From Cervus elaphus (taxonomy: Eukaryota > Chordata > Mammalia > Artiodactyla > Cervidae), in the NCBI RefSeq assembly GCF_910594005.1, contig NC_057819.1:129553669-129617668 (forward strand): a DNA stretch of 64,000 bases. The letters run 5' to 3'. Of this stretch, positions 32,776 through 45,539 are shown piece by piece (within the stretch, counting starts at the first letter, position 1; each line of letters starts with the position of its first letter). The notes under the pieces are model-generated. The model searched no databases. It was not told the DNA's origin and saw only the letters and a program-made list of their open reading frames with translations. The position numbers were made by a program, and so were the translations under genes.

Positions 32776-35700
32776 GTAAACTGGCGATTAAATCAAGTTC
32801 TTTTGCACGACAGCTGCTTCCCTGGACAGCTTCCTTAAATTCAGGATTCGATTCTGTGCTCATCTTACGTGAGGGATCATGGGGTAGGGAGTGGAGGTAG
32901 ATGGCACCAATGAGGCTTGCCCCAGGAGGTGAGGAAGTGACGTGGGGCAGCGAGCACTGTGTGATCTATGTCATTGTCTAAGTCAGCCCCCAGGGCAGCC
33001 TAACCCACGGGGCGAGGCCTGGGGAGGCCAGGCTGGGCCCACTGGAGGAACAGAGGAGGGACGGTGTGGAAGGACCAGGCCCCCTGGTCTTGCAGACACA
33101 GGCAGCTGCCTCGTCCCGCTTGGTGGGAGGGGAGAGGGCGAGGGGCAAGGCCGTCCAAGAGGACGCTGGCCCAGGAGACAGCTCCTCCCTGGGCTGGTAT
33201 GTGACACATGGCACACAGCCAGATCACTAACCTCAGCCTGCAGCCTCTTTCTGGGGGAGTGTGACGGCCAATTCGGCCCCACTGGGTGGGCGTGGACGGC
33301 CGGCAGGGGGCTTGGCTGACGGAAGCAAGTGCCCGGGTGGTAGCTGCAGTTTGGCTGGAAGGTGGTGGGCCTCTTGCTGGATCCCAGTTTAGGACTGGAC
33401 ACAGGACGAGGCCACAGGTGTTAGCACACGTGGTGTTCTTTCATTCCTACTATGCTGAGACTTCTCAGCTCACCAAATCTCTGCAGAGTAGGTATAACTG
33501 TCCCCGTTTTACGGCCTGGAACAAGGAGGCTCCAGTTAGATCGCTTGTCCAAGGACAGAGGTGCTACTCATCTCACAGGTGAGTGTCCAGCAGAGGCACG
33601 CAACCAGAACAGATTAATATTTTGTTATGGAGAGTGGCAGTAGTAATATGTAGGAGCAACACTGTGTTGGGGGAGAAGCAGGTATTAAAAGTAACTTAGG
33701 GTTACCAGGTAAAGCTAAGGAAGTTATCAGGTTACCAGGTAAACCAGGAAAGGAAGGAGTGATAAAAATAATGACAGCAGATAGGGCTTCCCAGAATATA
33801 AAACACTCCACTTACGATACAACAAACTGATTTTATTCGCAATAGCTGAGAATTTTTATATATATAGAAAAACATACTCTCTGCAGTAAAGGCAGGATTA
33901 ATTTCAAGTGGGCAGCAGGGATACCCCGTTTCCCCAGCCACGCGCGTTAGAGCAGGGCGGTCAGGTGCTGTGGAACACGGGCGGGGGACGGGACCTGCCC
34001 TGGAGTCCAGGACGGGGGAGCCTGGGTGTCACCGTGACCTCAGCTGCAGCGGGGAGGGGAGGCAGATTCTCAGGCTGCGTTTCCTGGGGAATTCATGCAG
34101 CCGCTCTGGAAGCAGAAATCTAAGTGCTGCTGCTCACCCTGGGAAGCTCCCACCAGCGTGCTGGTTTCTTCACGGTAGTGACAATATGATCTTGACAGGT
34201 ACCAAGTCCAGAAAGGCTCCTCCTGAAACGTGTCCCAGCCCCAAACACTTTAGCGCGGACCCCCGGTCGTCTTCATCCCTCCGACGCAGCAGCCCGTGAG
34301 GCGTCCTGCTGGCCCAGGGCGGGGGTCAGCAGGCTTTCCGTGGAGGACCAGAGTGGAACCATGTTCCGCTCTGCAGGCTCTGCGGCCTCTGCTGTGATGG
34401 CTCAGCTCTGCTGCACCTCACCAACAACCCAGGCTGTGTCCCTGAGACCTCACATACGAACAGGCCCACGCTGGCTCATGCCTGTGGGCTCTCGTGGTCT
34501 GCTGACCCTGCTGGGGCAGGAGAGGACCCTCGCAGAGGTCGTTCCCACCCACCTCTGCACCGAGTGGCTCTGACCCAGAGTGAGGCAGAGGGGGGCTGCC
34601 GGAGGGCCTCCTCCCTGCGTGTCTCTTCTGGGGCGTTTACAAAGAAAGGCCACAGAGCCCTTCCCAAAGCGGCTTCCAGTGACATTCTCAGTCACACTGA
34701 ACTAAACTACCTACCTCTATTTTACTTCTACTTCTACCATACTCTTCCTCAACTGTGAATTTTTCCTCGTGGAGAATTCCAGTACACCTTCTCCCTAACC
34801 AGGAAAATTTGATGCGGAATTAAATTACTCCCACTGGGGACAATTAGAGAGGGCGGGGAGGCAGGGGACTGAAGAACAGAAACGGGAGATAAAGCCAGCA
34901 TCGAGTTCTGGGAAGAGCGCGGGGAAGAGAGGCGCAAATGCGCGAGAGCTGGCTTTACGACGGCACGCCTGCTTTCTTGTCGTTCTGGAGGAGCGGGGGC
35001 AAAAGGGGCTGAACGCGTGTTCTGGCCTGAGGATCAGAAGCAAAGCAAATACACAGACTCACTGGTCCATCAACAGCAGCACGTCTGTATCTGAGACATA
35101 ACCAACCCTTGATACTGGGAAAGGATTGGAGAACCTTATCCGTTTGCGTGACCTACCTTAGATTTCCACGAAGCCTTTATCAGTATATCCAAGTTATCGT
35201 CTGGGGTCCAAAGCAGAAGTCGTAGAACGGGAACGACACCAAGTATTCTGACCAGGGAAGCAACCCCGAAGCCCACCCTCCTTGCACAGCCCTAACGCAG
35301 TGGGAGGAATGTGCAAACATTTCATTCAGCTTCCTGGGGGGGTGTAAGGGTGGGATTCTGAAACGCTTTCAGGAAGAGATGAGAAGCAGAAACCATTTGC
35401 CCACTGCTATACTCACTGCAGATGCGGAAAAGGTGATTTAACATTCTGGGGAGTGTGCTGTTTTAATCAGCTTAAAAAAAAAAACAACCACCTACCAAGG
35501 ATTTTTCAGAGGCTCACCTGCAACTCTGAACCCACTCTCTTGCTGGTTCCTCACAGCTGCCGAGAGCTGGTCAAGGACCCAGAGGAGCCCACCCATCCCC
35601 AAGGGGGAAGGGTCTGATGTGAGCTGACTCATAGCCACTTCAGATGCTCTTCTGAATCAGTATCCGGCAGGGATGAACAGGACGATGCCAAGATACAGAC

Positions 35701-36088
35701 AACAGTTTTGGGGAGAAATGATTTAGAATTGGGATTATTTTTACCGGGAATTAGGAAACAGCTATTTAAAATGTTTAATGATGAACTCCTGTCATCTCCT
35801 TGTCTTCTTGAATAACATCCGCCTTTATGATTAAACAACCTCAAGTTTTTCTCCAAAACTTTCAGTCACTTTTGAGAACAAGCCAAAAGAAATATCCAGA
35901 GAGAACCAGAGCTGTCCACATTAAAAAAACAACCACCTGGCTCCCTCGAGAACGGTTAGATTCCAGTACTTTTATTCTTTCCGCTCTCTCTCCCTGCCCC
36001 CAGGACAGTTTTCCGCTCTTCAAACGCGCTCTGCAGTGTCCCCACCGTCCTCGACTCGGAGCGCCAGCTTCCCCACGTGGCGTCTAGG

Positions 36089-36117
36089 TCAGCGCTGCTT
36101 AGGCCAGCGCTGCAGCT
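36089..36117 (-). CDS. MTNAP1: MTNAP1 last coding exon (short)
   Basis: Acceptor '...tttatcccaag' is followed by AG-CTG-CAG-CGC-TGG, then four codons and TGA, giving the tail K-LQRWPKQR. Phase fits the previous donor (CTG A|GTAAGC). I recall a similar LQRW-type tail in the human protein. An AATAAA on the minus strand at 35,971-35,976 would end the transcript about 115 bp beyond the stop. Confidence 0.6.
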
Positions 36118-39100
36118 CTTGGGATAAACAGAGACAAACGTAAGGGTCTACGAGGCTGTTCCCTGACGGCTTCTACCTCTTGCCCCTCAAGATCATCCCC
36201 TTGTGTTTGTTTTATAAATTTAGAAATAAAGTCTTAGGTACAGGGGTAAGTTTCTGCCTCACTTTCCTCGCTCTCAATTTAAAGATGTGAAACAGAAACT
36301 CCAGCATCACCTGAACAGTCTCTTTTTCAGGGGAGGCTTTTTCCCTGTGAAAGAAACGACCTGGGATTTTAGGCCCTGTGATCAGAAAGGAACTCCTTTC
36401 TGTGAGGCGAGGGTGGGCAGCCGTGGCTGGCCAGTAGGGACGTGAGTGCCCGCTGCAGACGCGACCTGCGCCCTGCGTCTTGGCACCGCATCAGTCGCCA
36501 AGCCCAGCCAGAGTCAGACCCGACATTCTGGAAGCTTCTGAGTTCTACTGGCCTCTAATGTTAATGACGACCTTACCCTTTTGCACTCAAAGTTTTCATC
36601 TGAAAGCATTTGGATTTTGTCTGTTGTGGAAGAATACTGGGACTTTTTTGATTTCTTTAATACAATAATACTTTTTAAAAATGAGCACACGTTATCTGGA
36701 ATTAAAAGAGCAGTGAAATCCAGGCATTTTCCTTCTGGTAAGATTTGGAGCAAGTTGAAATGCGTAACTAGAAAAAGGTGATTGTTCTTTTTAACGTTAA
36801 AAGTAGATTAAATAAAACAGCTCTCAGCCTTAGACACACTGGTAAGTGACAGTTTGCTTCTCATCTCTTAGGGTATAAAGCTATTTGGTTTCCATCCTAA
36901 AAAGAAGTTCTTAGGAATCAGAAAGTCATAGAGAAGAGCCCTGATCCTCCAACAGGCAAACAGCTTTAAGCAGAAGACACAAACGCACCCAATCTCCAGG
37001 GACCATCTTCAATGGAGCATGAGAGCGGTTATGTAAACTCTAGTCAAATCTTATCAAGGCCATTAGAACCAAAACCTCCAATAAAAAAAAACCCCAGAGC
37101 CTTGGGCAACAGCTTGTTCATTAGGGCGCGTCAGACAATGCAAAACTGAAAAAAGCAATTCAGAAAATCCCGCAGAGGTGCATGTCATGGGCTGTGCCCT
37201 GCTACTGAGGATACAGAGTGAGGCTTACTCAGGTGCTTGAAGCTCCAGCTGCAGCCGAGGACGAAGCAGCCAGCGAAGAGCAAGGTGAGGCCACCGACTC
37301 CGCTCCTCACCGTGGTGCGGCACCGGATCCAGCCTGTTGGCAGAGAAGCAGGGCTCACGTGAGAGGGCAGGCACCGGGCCCTCGTCCGCAAGGGGCTCAA
37401 GTCACCCGGTCAGCTCAGGCGAAGGAATCGCTACGCGAGGAATTTACATACTACTGTCCTATATAGATGTGTTTTAAAACAAATGAAAAGGCAAAACCCA
37501 GAAGACCTTAATTTTAATCAATTTCAATTAGTCACTCTTGTTTTGGGGAATCTGGTTAAGTTTCACGGGGAGGAGATGAATACAAGTGGTCTTGCAGCTG
37601 AGCCTTCCCGGCTTGGGGACCGTGAGTATCCCCAAGAGGTGGGCAGGTACTGAAAAAAGTGAAACCTGTTTGATAAAGCAGTGCTTTAATCGCGTCAGAC
37701 TCCAGGATGAAGAAAGGCAAGGAGGAAGAGGGGAAGCTCGCAAGGCTGTCCTTTTCTCGTTCTTGAGCCGGGCTGTGACAGCCATGGCTGAAGGAAGAGA
37801 AAGTCTGGAACCACCAAGACAGCCTTGCAGGCGCGACTCGGGCCTCACCTGAGTGGACAGCTCCCAGGAGCCTCCTGAGAGAGGAGCCGGCCGGGGCTTC
37901 CAAACTCCTTACTGCCGTCGAGCTTCTTTCCAACCAAGGAACTAGGGTTCCAAACAGAAGTCACTGTGAAGCTCATCTAAATCCGTCCTCTTCCCCAGCG
38001 CTCAGTGCCCGAGGTCCCCAGGGCGAGGCTGTGGGAGAAGTACATGCTCAGTAGTGGGTGAGAGTCTGCCCTGGGCTGTGAACACGTGCGCATCGGAGGC
38101 CAAACCACCTGATCGGCGTCAAGAAAAGGTTCTTCGGCAGACTAAGGGGCCTGAGGGATCGGGACCTGGATCATCTCTCATCTGATGAGTACAGCACCCA
38201 GATGATCTCGTCTGCTAAACACCTTCTCAGCCAAGAGCACGGCCTGCTACTGTCATGGTGATTCCTCGTTACTACGGCCGACAGCTAACAGGTCTACTGT
38301 ATCAGCCCATCACCACCGCTGACCAGCACACGCTTATTTGTGTTCGATACGGGAATAACTAAAGCAGAACCAGGAAGGCAGGTTTCTGCTATGTACTTAC
38401 ATTTCCCCTGCTCTTGCGGCTTTCCACATTTAATGACAGGCAGGGAATCTCTACTATTGCTGGTTCTCTGGTCTTGGTTTGGTTCATTAGGATACAGTGT
38501 AAATTAAAACAAATATTTACAAGTGGTTTGGCAGGTGTGGTGAAGTTGCTGCAGATGTAAAAATACTATGCAAATGATCATCCATTTATTAAAAATGGCA
38601 AGAACCATACTGGCTTCCCGTTAACCACACAAAAGCTATTTCTCTTGCAAGGTGAAGATTCCTTTAGAAAACAAAGCATGACAAGACTCATCCAGCTCAG
38701 AGAAGTGACACAGCTCCAGGAAACCTGCGATGGCCCCACCTCCCCCTGGAGTGTCAGGACCCCAGCGGCTCCCAGGGTCTTCTCCAGCCGGCGGAGCCCG
38801 CTCGCTTCATTCCGGGTCCAGGCACATAACGCGGATGACATCACTTCAGGCCTGCAGCTGAGATATGTAAGCAGCCCGCGACTGGGAGCACCCAGGCCCA
38901 AGTCCACAAAGGTGCTGTTGGAGCTTTTTTCCATGACTCCCTGCCTACCACCCCGATGCTCTGGGTTCTGACCTCCATCCCTGAGGAATGGTCATGAGCC
39001 TTGGGCGGCGTGAGCCTTACACACGGCCGACCCCTGCCTCCTATCCCTCAGACACAGCTCTGCACCTGCCAGCACCGATGTCCGCTCTTTCAAATCCAGG

Positions 39101-42100
39101 GACGAGGCTCCTGTTGATCAGACGCCAAAAACCCGCAACCGCCGTCTATGACTTAACCGTTCTGATCACCCCTCTGGCCTGGCTATAATCTCAGAGGCAT
39201 GGTTCGACTCACCTCTCATGTCTCAGGCTGTTGGTTACTCACATGCGCTTTCCTTAAACACACCCTTTTATGGGCTCCTCCAGTAAACAAGGGGACCCAG
39301 CCCCGGCCCGTCAGGCTTCTGCTCCAGTTCTAATCCCCACTGCTCCCCGCCCGTTCCCCACAGGCGCCCCTCCTCAAACCCTCACGTGGACACCCTACTG
39401 ATGGCAGTCACATTTGCAGGTTAGAGAACAGCCTTTATTTAGCTGTTTCTTGGCCTTTGAAAACCCAGGACCCTACAAGGTCTTCCTATTTGACCTTCTG
39501 GTCTCCCCATCAGCCAAGTTTTGCTTTTTGTAGTTACACAAACTGTGTTTTGGCTTTTTCCCCCTAAACTACCTTCTCCCTGCCAGTGTGGGAACAGTCC
39601 ACTGCTGGGTGCCAGGGGCCTGCATCAGCACCAGCATCCAGAAGCTGTTCTCAGACATGGCTCATCTTCAGAGACACAGAGAAAATGCTTGGAAATAAGT
39701 TTTGAGGCTTTACTTCAGAATCAGTCTCTGGGCATGACGGCTAGGAATCATATATGTAAAAACCATGTGAAACCTGCCCAGATTTGGGAACTGAGATCTC
39801 TCAAACTTCCTGCCCCGAAGCCAAAGCACCGGAATTCTGCCAAAGGCCCAGCTGGCGCCCCCAGCCCAGCACTCTCAAAGTGGCTGGTGGCCTGCTGAGG
39901 GCTCTCAGACCCTGGACCTTGTTGAGTCTCCTGAGATTGAAATCTTGAACTTTTGAAATCCACTTACTCTCAGGCCAGAAAACAACTCCTCTTGGTAGTT
40001 ACATTCATGAGCATCTATCTCCCCGAAGTTCCAAAGACGGCTCCTCATGCCGGCGAATCCCACAGGCTCATCTCCCTCACTCCTGATTTACCGAAGCCCA
40101 GCTTGGGGGCACCCTCGGACCTCCACACCTAGGTCTCCAAACACAGCCGCTGTTCTTCCGCCACGAGAGCATCTCACTCTACCCTGCTTCATCAAGATGA
40201 AGGCCCTGGGTGCCTTTCGGTCGGGGCAATCACCTCACCTCGGTCTGCTTGGGTACCTGACATGTGAGGGCTAGCTGTACACTGGAGCTTCCCCCTGGAG
40301 GAAAAGGTAAGTGACCACAGCCTGGAGCCCAGAGTCCAGCAGGAGAAATGCTTCCTGGAAATGCCTGGCAGAGACCCACCAAGTGACCTTTGAGACTAAC
40401 TGAACCCTGGGCAAGTTACTCACCCTCTCTGAAACTCAGTTTCCTCGTCTGTAAAAGGGGATGACAGCCATCTCCCAGGACTGGCGTAAGATCCCTTTAG
40501 GTAACTGAGACAAACGCACAGGTACCCCAGCACATACAGTCACCCCAGTAACTTGTTACCCCCCTGGCCCTGCCTTTAAGTACCAAAGGGACGAGCCGCT
40601 TCCGAGAGAGGAGGAGGAAGGCTCATCCAAGGTCTCGCCTGACCCACAGTCTGTATGGCCCAAACTCTTCTGCAATGACTGCCTGCAAGTGCAACTTCAA
40701 CCTGTGGCTATCAGGGACAGCCACTGCTGGGTGAGGTTATGAAGCTTTCTGAGAAGCCATGCCCCCTTTTTAATCCTTGTAGAGTCCATGGCCTTGAAGT
40801 CCTTGAGCAAATGACGAATTAAATCTTGACTTTAACTGAGGGGTCACCAGGGTCTCCTCTGGGGTCTCCTGTTCATTCGCTGGCAGCACTGAAGTCTGAA
40901 CATTAATGGTGAAGCCAACTTCAACGGCCTTTTGGTTTATAACAGAATCAGAGGCCGTGAGATGGCCACACATTCCCCCATACAGAAACCCAACCTAAGC
41001 ACACACTGCAGGCTGTGAACAATAAGAGAACAAAATCCTTCTCCGCCACAACTCTGGAAGCGCATGGACTGCTGCCTGCTTCTGGCTGCATCCCTCCCCT
41101 GATCTCACCGGCTCATCCTCAACCCCCCACTGCCTTGACTGCCCTGCCTCCCACTTCAGCTTTAACCCCAGCCTGCCCCCACATCCAAATGCCCCATCTG
41201 CTGCTAGAGCCGCTAGGTACTGTGTCTGACCACATGCCCACAACCTATTTTCTGCCCAACCTGGTCCTGACTGAAATCTAAGCACAGCAGACCCTGAAGT
41301 CTCTATGCTTCTCCTGAGTCTGTCAGCATGAAAACCCACTCAATTTCTAGAAGAGGCTGTGCCTCTTCCAAGTGTAGATGGTCAGGTGTTCCCAGCATCA
41401 CCGGCCAGCCTGTTGTCCTGCCTTCAACTCTTGGTGGAGGGGAGGGGAAAATGAAGAACCACCCTTAAAACTGACCCCTGGGAGCAGGAAGTCATGTTCT
41501 GAGAACAGTGACAAGTGCAGCGGCCTGGAACGCGTAAGTACGAGAAAGAGGAGGCTAGCCTTCTGAACCTCATTAACTCAGAAGGCACAGAGCCGCCTGG
41601 ACAAGCTTAAACCTGCGCATGCTTACCTTGGGAGAGTCTCTCGCCCTGGGGACTGATGACAAGCAGGGGCTTCTGGGCCAGGCTGCTCCAACGCTGGGGC
41701 CTCTCTGGCAGCACCCCAAGGCCGAGATAACCAGAATAGAGCTCTGGAAACCACTCCAGCCCCAGGGCGCTCGACAGGCTCTGACCGGGCAAGGGGCTTC
41801 TGGAAGCATGGTGCTGCGCTGAACGTGCGGACTGCAGACCCCGGGGGTGCGATGCTGGGGGCTGAGAGCCCAACTTAGTTGTCAGAGAAGCCCACTCCTC
41901 ACCCTCCATCAATGCCTTCACAGCAGGGACTCGATTCTGGCTGCCGGCTTCTGCTTTCTCTTCCTGGAGAAATTTTATAGCCAGAGAGGTGGGACTCTGG
42001 TTACATGACTGTGCTAGAGGGAGATGCTCAGGGCAAGTTGTGCCCGTTAGTGGGAGCAAGTGTAAACCGGGACCTCTGTCTCGAGGTTTCTTCTCCGTGA

Positions 42101-43076
42101 CTGAATCATGGCTCAGGGAAGCCCAATCCTGCCTTCCTGTCACAGATACCCTTTTCTCCACACCTCCTTGGCTCCCATATGTCTCTGCTCCAAGGTGGAG
42201 TGCTTTTCCCTGGTTCTCCCTGCCCTGGCTTTCACCTAAGGGGTTAAGTTTAAAAGTAGCAATCTGTGATTCTGCATTCTTTGCCAGAGTCCTGAAGTCT
42301 CTGTCAGTAGAGGCTCCTAAGAGGTGATCCTCAGCCTTGGAATCTCTTTCTCTGCCTGACGATGACTTGTTTCCTCTTTGAACCCTGTGACTGCAATTCA
42401 TGGAAGAACTATGACCATCACCAAGAGGTGTATCAAATAATTTTACGAGAAGGTTCTGTCTTGAGGCATCCACTTTGTCCAGTCTTAAATCAGCTGAAGT
42501 GGCTTGTACATCATTAAGTAAGGTTAAAGAATATTTCCTGTCGTGATTTGACCGAGAAGGTGCCACTGGGACAGGAGGTAAAGGTGCTTCAATCTCTGAA
42601 GGGTTATCTCCACTTTCTCCTGACTGAGGCAAAGCTTTGGCAAGTTCTTTTGTAGAACTGGTGTTTTCTGACGCAGAAAACTGAGCTGTAGTTTCTCCCT
42701 GGAAAGGAACCTTTGGTTTAGTAGCCTTTAACATTTTGAGGGAGGGCTTAACTTGACTCTTGACGTCTTCATCAGCCTTGTTATGACTTGCTTTTTCCAA
42801 ACCAACAGCTAGTGCTGAAGAGGACTTGACTGTCCGTTCTGAATTGTTCCCTTTCAGTTCCGGATTTCTTTTCTTACTGTTTGTCCCTAACTCTTTCTCT
42901 TTTGCTTTAATTGGGTCTCTGATTGGCACTTCGATTTTTTTACCATGTGGGCGTGTAGCCGGCTCGCACGGACGAATTTCTTGATCAGCAGGCATAGTTG
43001 CTCCTAGCATCTTACAGTGCGGCAAGTGGGATTTCAATCGTTTAAATGGCTTCTTACAGTAAGGACACAGTTCCAT
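36089..43076 (-). CDS. MTNAP1: MTNAP1 (C17orf80), mitochondrial nucleoid-associated protein
   Basis: Four coding exons on the minus strand (43,076-41,627; 37,941-37,849; 37,333-37,229; 36,117-36,089) join in phase to a 558-residue protein; human is about 609. The product is reported to associate with mitochondrial nucleoids at the inner membrane. Visible parts: an N-terminal C2HC zinc-finger-like motif (C4, C7, H17, C21), a long Lys/Ser-rich low-complexity region (about 30-440), the conserved 'GLEWFPELYSGYLGLGVLP' block near 450, and one hydrophobic segment (about 527-546) followed by a short basic tail. The start at 43,074-43,076 is chosen because an in-frame TAG lies 24 bases upstream within the same exon. 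All internal junctions have GT-AG signals. The last exon (29 coding bases) is the least certain part. The promoter is shared head-to-head with FAM104A. Confidence 0.9.
37229..37333 (-). CDS. MTNAP1: MTNAP1 membrane-segment exon
   Basis: It is flanked by acceptor 'tctgccaacag' and donor 'a|gtaagcc'. It encodes GWIRCRTTVRSG followed by the hydrophobic stretch VGGLTLLFAGCFVLGCSW and SFKHL. The phase matches both neighbours. Confidence 0.85.
37849..37941 (-). CDS. MTNAP1: MTNAP1 internal exon
   Basis: 93 bp, flanked by acceptor 'accctag' and donor 'cag|gtgagg'. It encodes VPWLERSSTAVRSLEAPAG and continues to AVHSG. The frame joins the big exon (CAA G|) without a break. Confidence 0.85.
37950..41626 (-). 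other. MTNAP1: MTNAP1 intron
   Basis: Intron between the large exon and the 93-bp exon. I saw no ruminant SINE in it; a MIR-like fragment lies near 40,400-40,520. Several short open frames show no splice-flanked conservation. Confidence 0.6.
40400..40520 (-). repeat. MIR-like SINE fragment
   Basis: It reads 'gggcaagttactcaccc', 'tcagtttcctcgtctg', 'taaaaggggatgacag', a well-preserved MIR core. Confidence 0.65.
41627..43076 (-). CDS. MTNAP1: MTNAP1 large first coding exon
   Basis: It encodes residues 1-483 plus one base. The exon itself begins at 43,103 after acceptor 'tttttcag' and ends at donor 'CAA G|gtaagc' (41,626-41,621). Reading through the donor would add six residues and stop at 41,607, a read-through artefact. 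Confidence 0.93.
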
Positions 43077-43894
43077 CCTGGATGGAACAGCACTCTCCTA
43101 TTCCTGAAAAAGACAAACACAAGGAGATAGGAAGCATACAGTCTGTAAATACTCATGCCTTAGTTAGGTGTCATACCTTTTAAATTCATTTGAAATAAGC
43201 CAGGCTGAAGGACATCTTAAAACATTTATTTTGATTCATTCTTTTTCTTCTATAGGTACAACAAAACAGACAGAGTTGGATTTTAAGGTCAATGTTCCTG
43301 AGTCCATTTCTGCTTGGTATTTCAAATTTTTTAACATCTTCTAGGAATCAATCATTACAAAAAATGACCAAAGAGGTTTTTCTACATCCCTAACTAGGAG
43401 GCGAGCCAGGCAAAAGGACTTAAATCTAGTGAATTAATAGTTAGTGGAAGGAAAAGGTGTCTAAAATGTCAGCCAGAATGAAATATTTGCTATTTAACTT
43501 TGTAGCAAGGCAATTGGATAACACATGAGTGTAAAGAAATTGTTATAAAACACACCATTCAAGGGAAGAAGGTTAAAGAATAAAAGACTATAGCTGTATC
43601 TATAGAAAATCCATTGGGGTGCAAGAAAGTATTAGAACTTTAGGTAACTTCCATTACCTAAGCACGAAAAATGAGAATGCTCCTAATGTTTAACACATTA
43701 GTAACATGCATGCATACACACAGACACACAGAAGCATAGCTAACGTACGTAATACACAAATGGAGGGAACATGGTCCTGAATTTTTTACTCAGTTTGTAC
43801 GACAATGGATTAATGGGAAATTTGTTTAGTTTGACACTTTTGTGAAATTTATGCCACATAGAACATTAAAATACAAAAACAAAAGCCCCTAAAC

Positions 43895-44025
43895 CGGGAC
43901 TTCCTTGGTGGTCCAATGGTTACAACGCTGCACTTCTACTGCAGGGGGCACTGGCTTGATCCCTAGTTAGGGAACTAAGATCCCACATGCTGTGTGTTGC
44001 TGGCAAAGAAATGAAAAATACTTAA
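43895..44025 (+). mobile_element. CHR-type SINE
   Basis: It reads 'gggacttccttggtggtcc', 'gcttgatccctagttagg', 'actaagatcccacatgc'. Confidence 0.85.
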
Positions 44026-44349
44026 ACCACATACCTTTGGTGCCTCTGTTACACTCTCCAGTCAGGAAAAGGCAGTATTTCATTCCAAAGCTCAGATGAA
44101 AGTTACTTGTTTACATTTCTTATTCAATTAAGCTCCAGAAGGTAGGGAAAAGACAGCCTCTGTGCAGAGCTGTATTCTCAGAACTGACCACTGGGCCTGG
44201 CCCTGGCCAACCCATTTATCATAGCAACCAACCCACCTTGTCCTACATGAAGTCAGGCAAAATAAAACTGTCTTCTGCCAGTAGACTTTATAGGAATTAT
44301 TCTTACTTTGCAAGTATCCCTTAGACAATATAATAAATGTTGTGGACCA

Positions 44350-44552
44350 TCTGGGCTTCCCAGGAGGCTCAGTGGTAAAGAACCTGCCTGCCAATGCAGG
44401 AGCCGCAAGTTCAATCCCTGGGGAGACCCTCTGGAGAAGGAAATGGCAACCAACTCCAGGATTCTTGTTGGGATAATCCCATGGACAAAGGAGCCTGGTG
44501 GGACACAGTCCGTGGGATCGCAAAGAGTCAAACAGGACTAAGCACACATATA
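44350..44552 (+). mobile_element. Bov-tA SINE
   Basis: It reads 'ggcttcccaggaggctcag', 'gttcaatccctggggag', 'atggcaaccaactccagg'. Confidence 0.93.
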
Positions 44553-45196
44553 TATGGACCATTTATTTACAAAAAGACACACAACGGAACTCAGTCCACA
44601 GGCCTTGGACTAACGATTTTAGAAGGGGATTGAGACCTCTGTTAGAGGTGTCTGCCTCCATGCTCTCCATCCTCACTTAATCCTCTTGAGATCTTCCCTG
44701 TACCCTCCAGCTGTAACATCTCAACATGGGTGCCTTAATGTTACTGAGTCCAAGCTCGTCTGGTTCCTCGCACCACAGGCCAATAAATCCAGACGAGCTG
44801 TTGGTACAAGGACTAGTGACGTTGTTTGGAAAGCCAGCAGACTGAGCAGATGGTGGATTTGTGTACCAAAGAACCATGCTGCCTGAATTACAATTCAGGA
44901 CTCTTTAATCCTAAAAGGGGAGGGAGGAAAGTCAAACACTTCCTGTTTCCCATCACCCTGCCGAGGGGTTGTGTTCATTTCCTGCCTGCAGTCATTCACA
45001 GGTGAGCCTGGTCAGGCTGTTTCCTTGGAGCTAAACAGAGGTATTTTAGCTTCATGCCCAAATCCCCTTCCTGGGAGGCAGGAATCCCAGAAATGGACCA
45101 TTAGGTATAATTTGAGATTATAAATAACATCCCTTTAGGGATTAATTTGCGCTAGAATACAAAGGTCCTTTTCTACTACATTAACTATTTTCTTAC

Positions 45197-45307
45197 CTGA
45201 GTTTTTGTAGAAGGATGCTAATTTTGCGCTTGCTTCTCCTGTACCCGCATGCTCCACGACCGCCGTTACCCAGGTGGGCAGGGTGAATTCGAAGTTAAGG
45301 TCAGCCT
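45197..45307 (-). other. MTNAP1: Candidate MTNAP1 5' UTR exon
   Basis: 111 bp flanked on the minus strand by a good acceptor (tgtctttcag) and a strong donor (CTCAG|gtaaga). One frame is open throughout, but when spliced to the large exon it is not in frame with the MTNAP1 start. It is therefore proposed as 5' UTR, possibly with an upstream open frame. There is no direct transcript evidence. Confidence 0.4.
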
Positions 45308-45539
45308 CTGAAAGACACAATTAGGGCAGTCACTCGAATGAATGAAATGAATGAGAGGAACAAACTACTGGGACAAATCAAAAATAACGGGTGACACCAG
45401 TAGGGCACTTCTACCTGGCGGTCCCGGAGAGCAGACGTGTGACCAGCCTCCTGGGCACCGGGCTGACCTCAGAGTCCTCCCTCCCGCGCCTTCCAGTGGG
45501 CTTTTCGGCCCCCGTCTCCCTTGCTTTTCCAGGAGAGCA

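Larger units (their letters stand above)
28480..36085. other. Intergenic CPSF4L-MTNAP1
   Basis: No coding exon was recognised. It holds SINEs (29.1-29.5, 30.2 and 31.2 kb), a BovB piece, a hAT-like remnant and the composite tandem array at 32.1-32.8 kb. The last part (33-36 kb) may include the 3' UTR of MTNAP1 near its right edge. A 14-bp phrase 'ggttaccaggtaaa' occurs twice near 33,690-33,745. Confidence 0.55.
43104..45196 (-). other. MTNAP1: MTNAP1 5' intron
   Basis: AT-rich intron with a CHR SINE (43,895-44,025) and a Bov-tA (44,350-44,550). Nothing else was recognised. Confidence 0.5.

Noticed and set aside
32080..32863. Open frames rich in Cys-Val on the minus strand
   Set aside because: Direct translations of (GT)n and its spacers; no gene.
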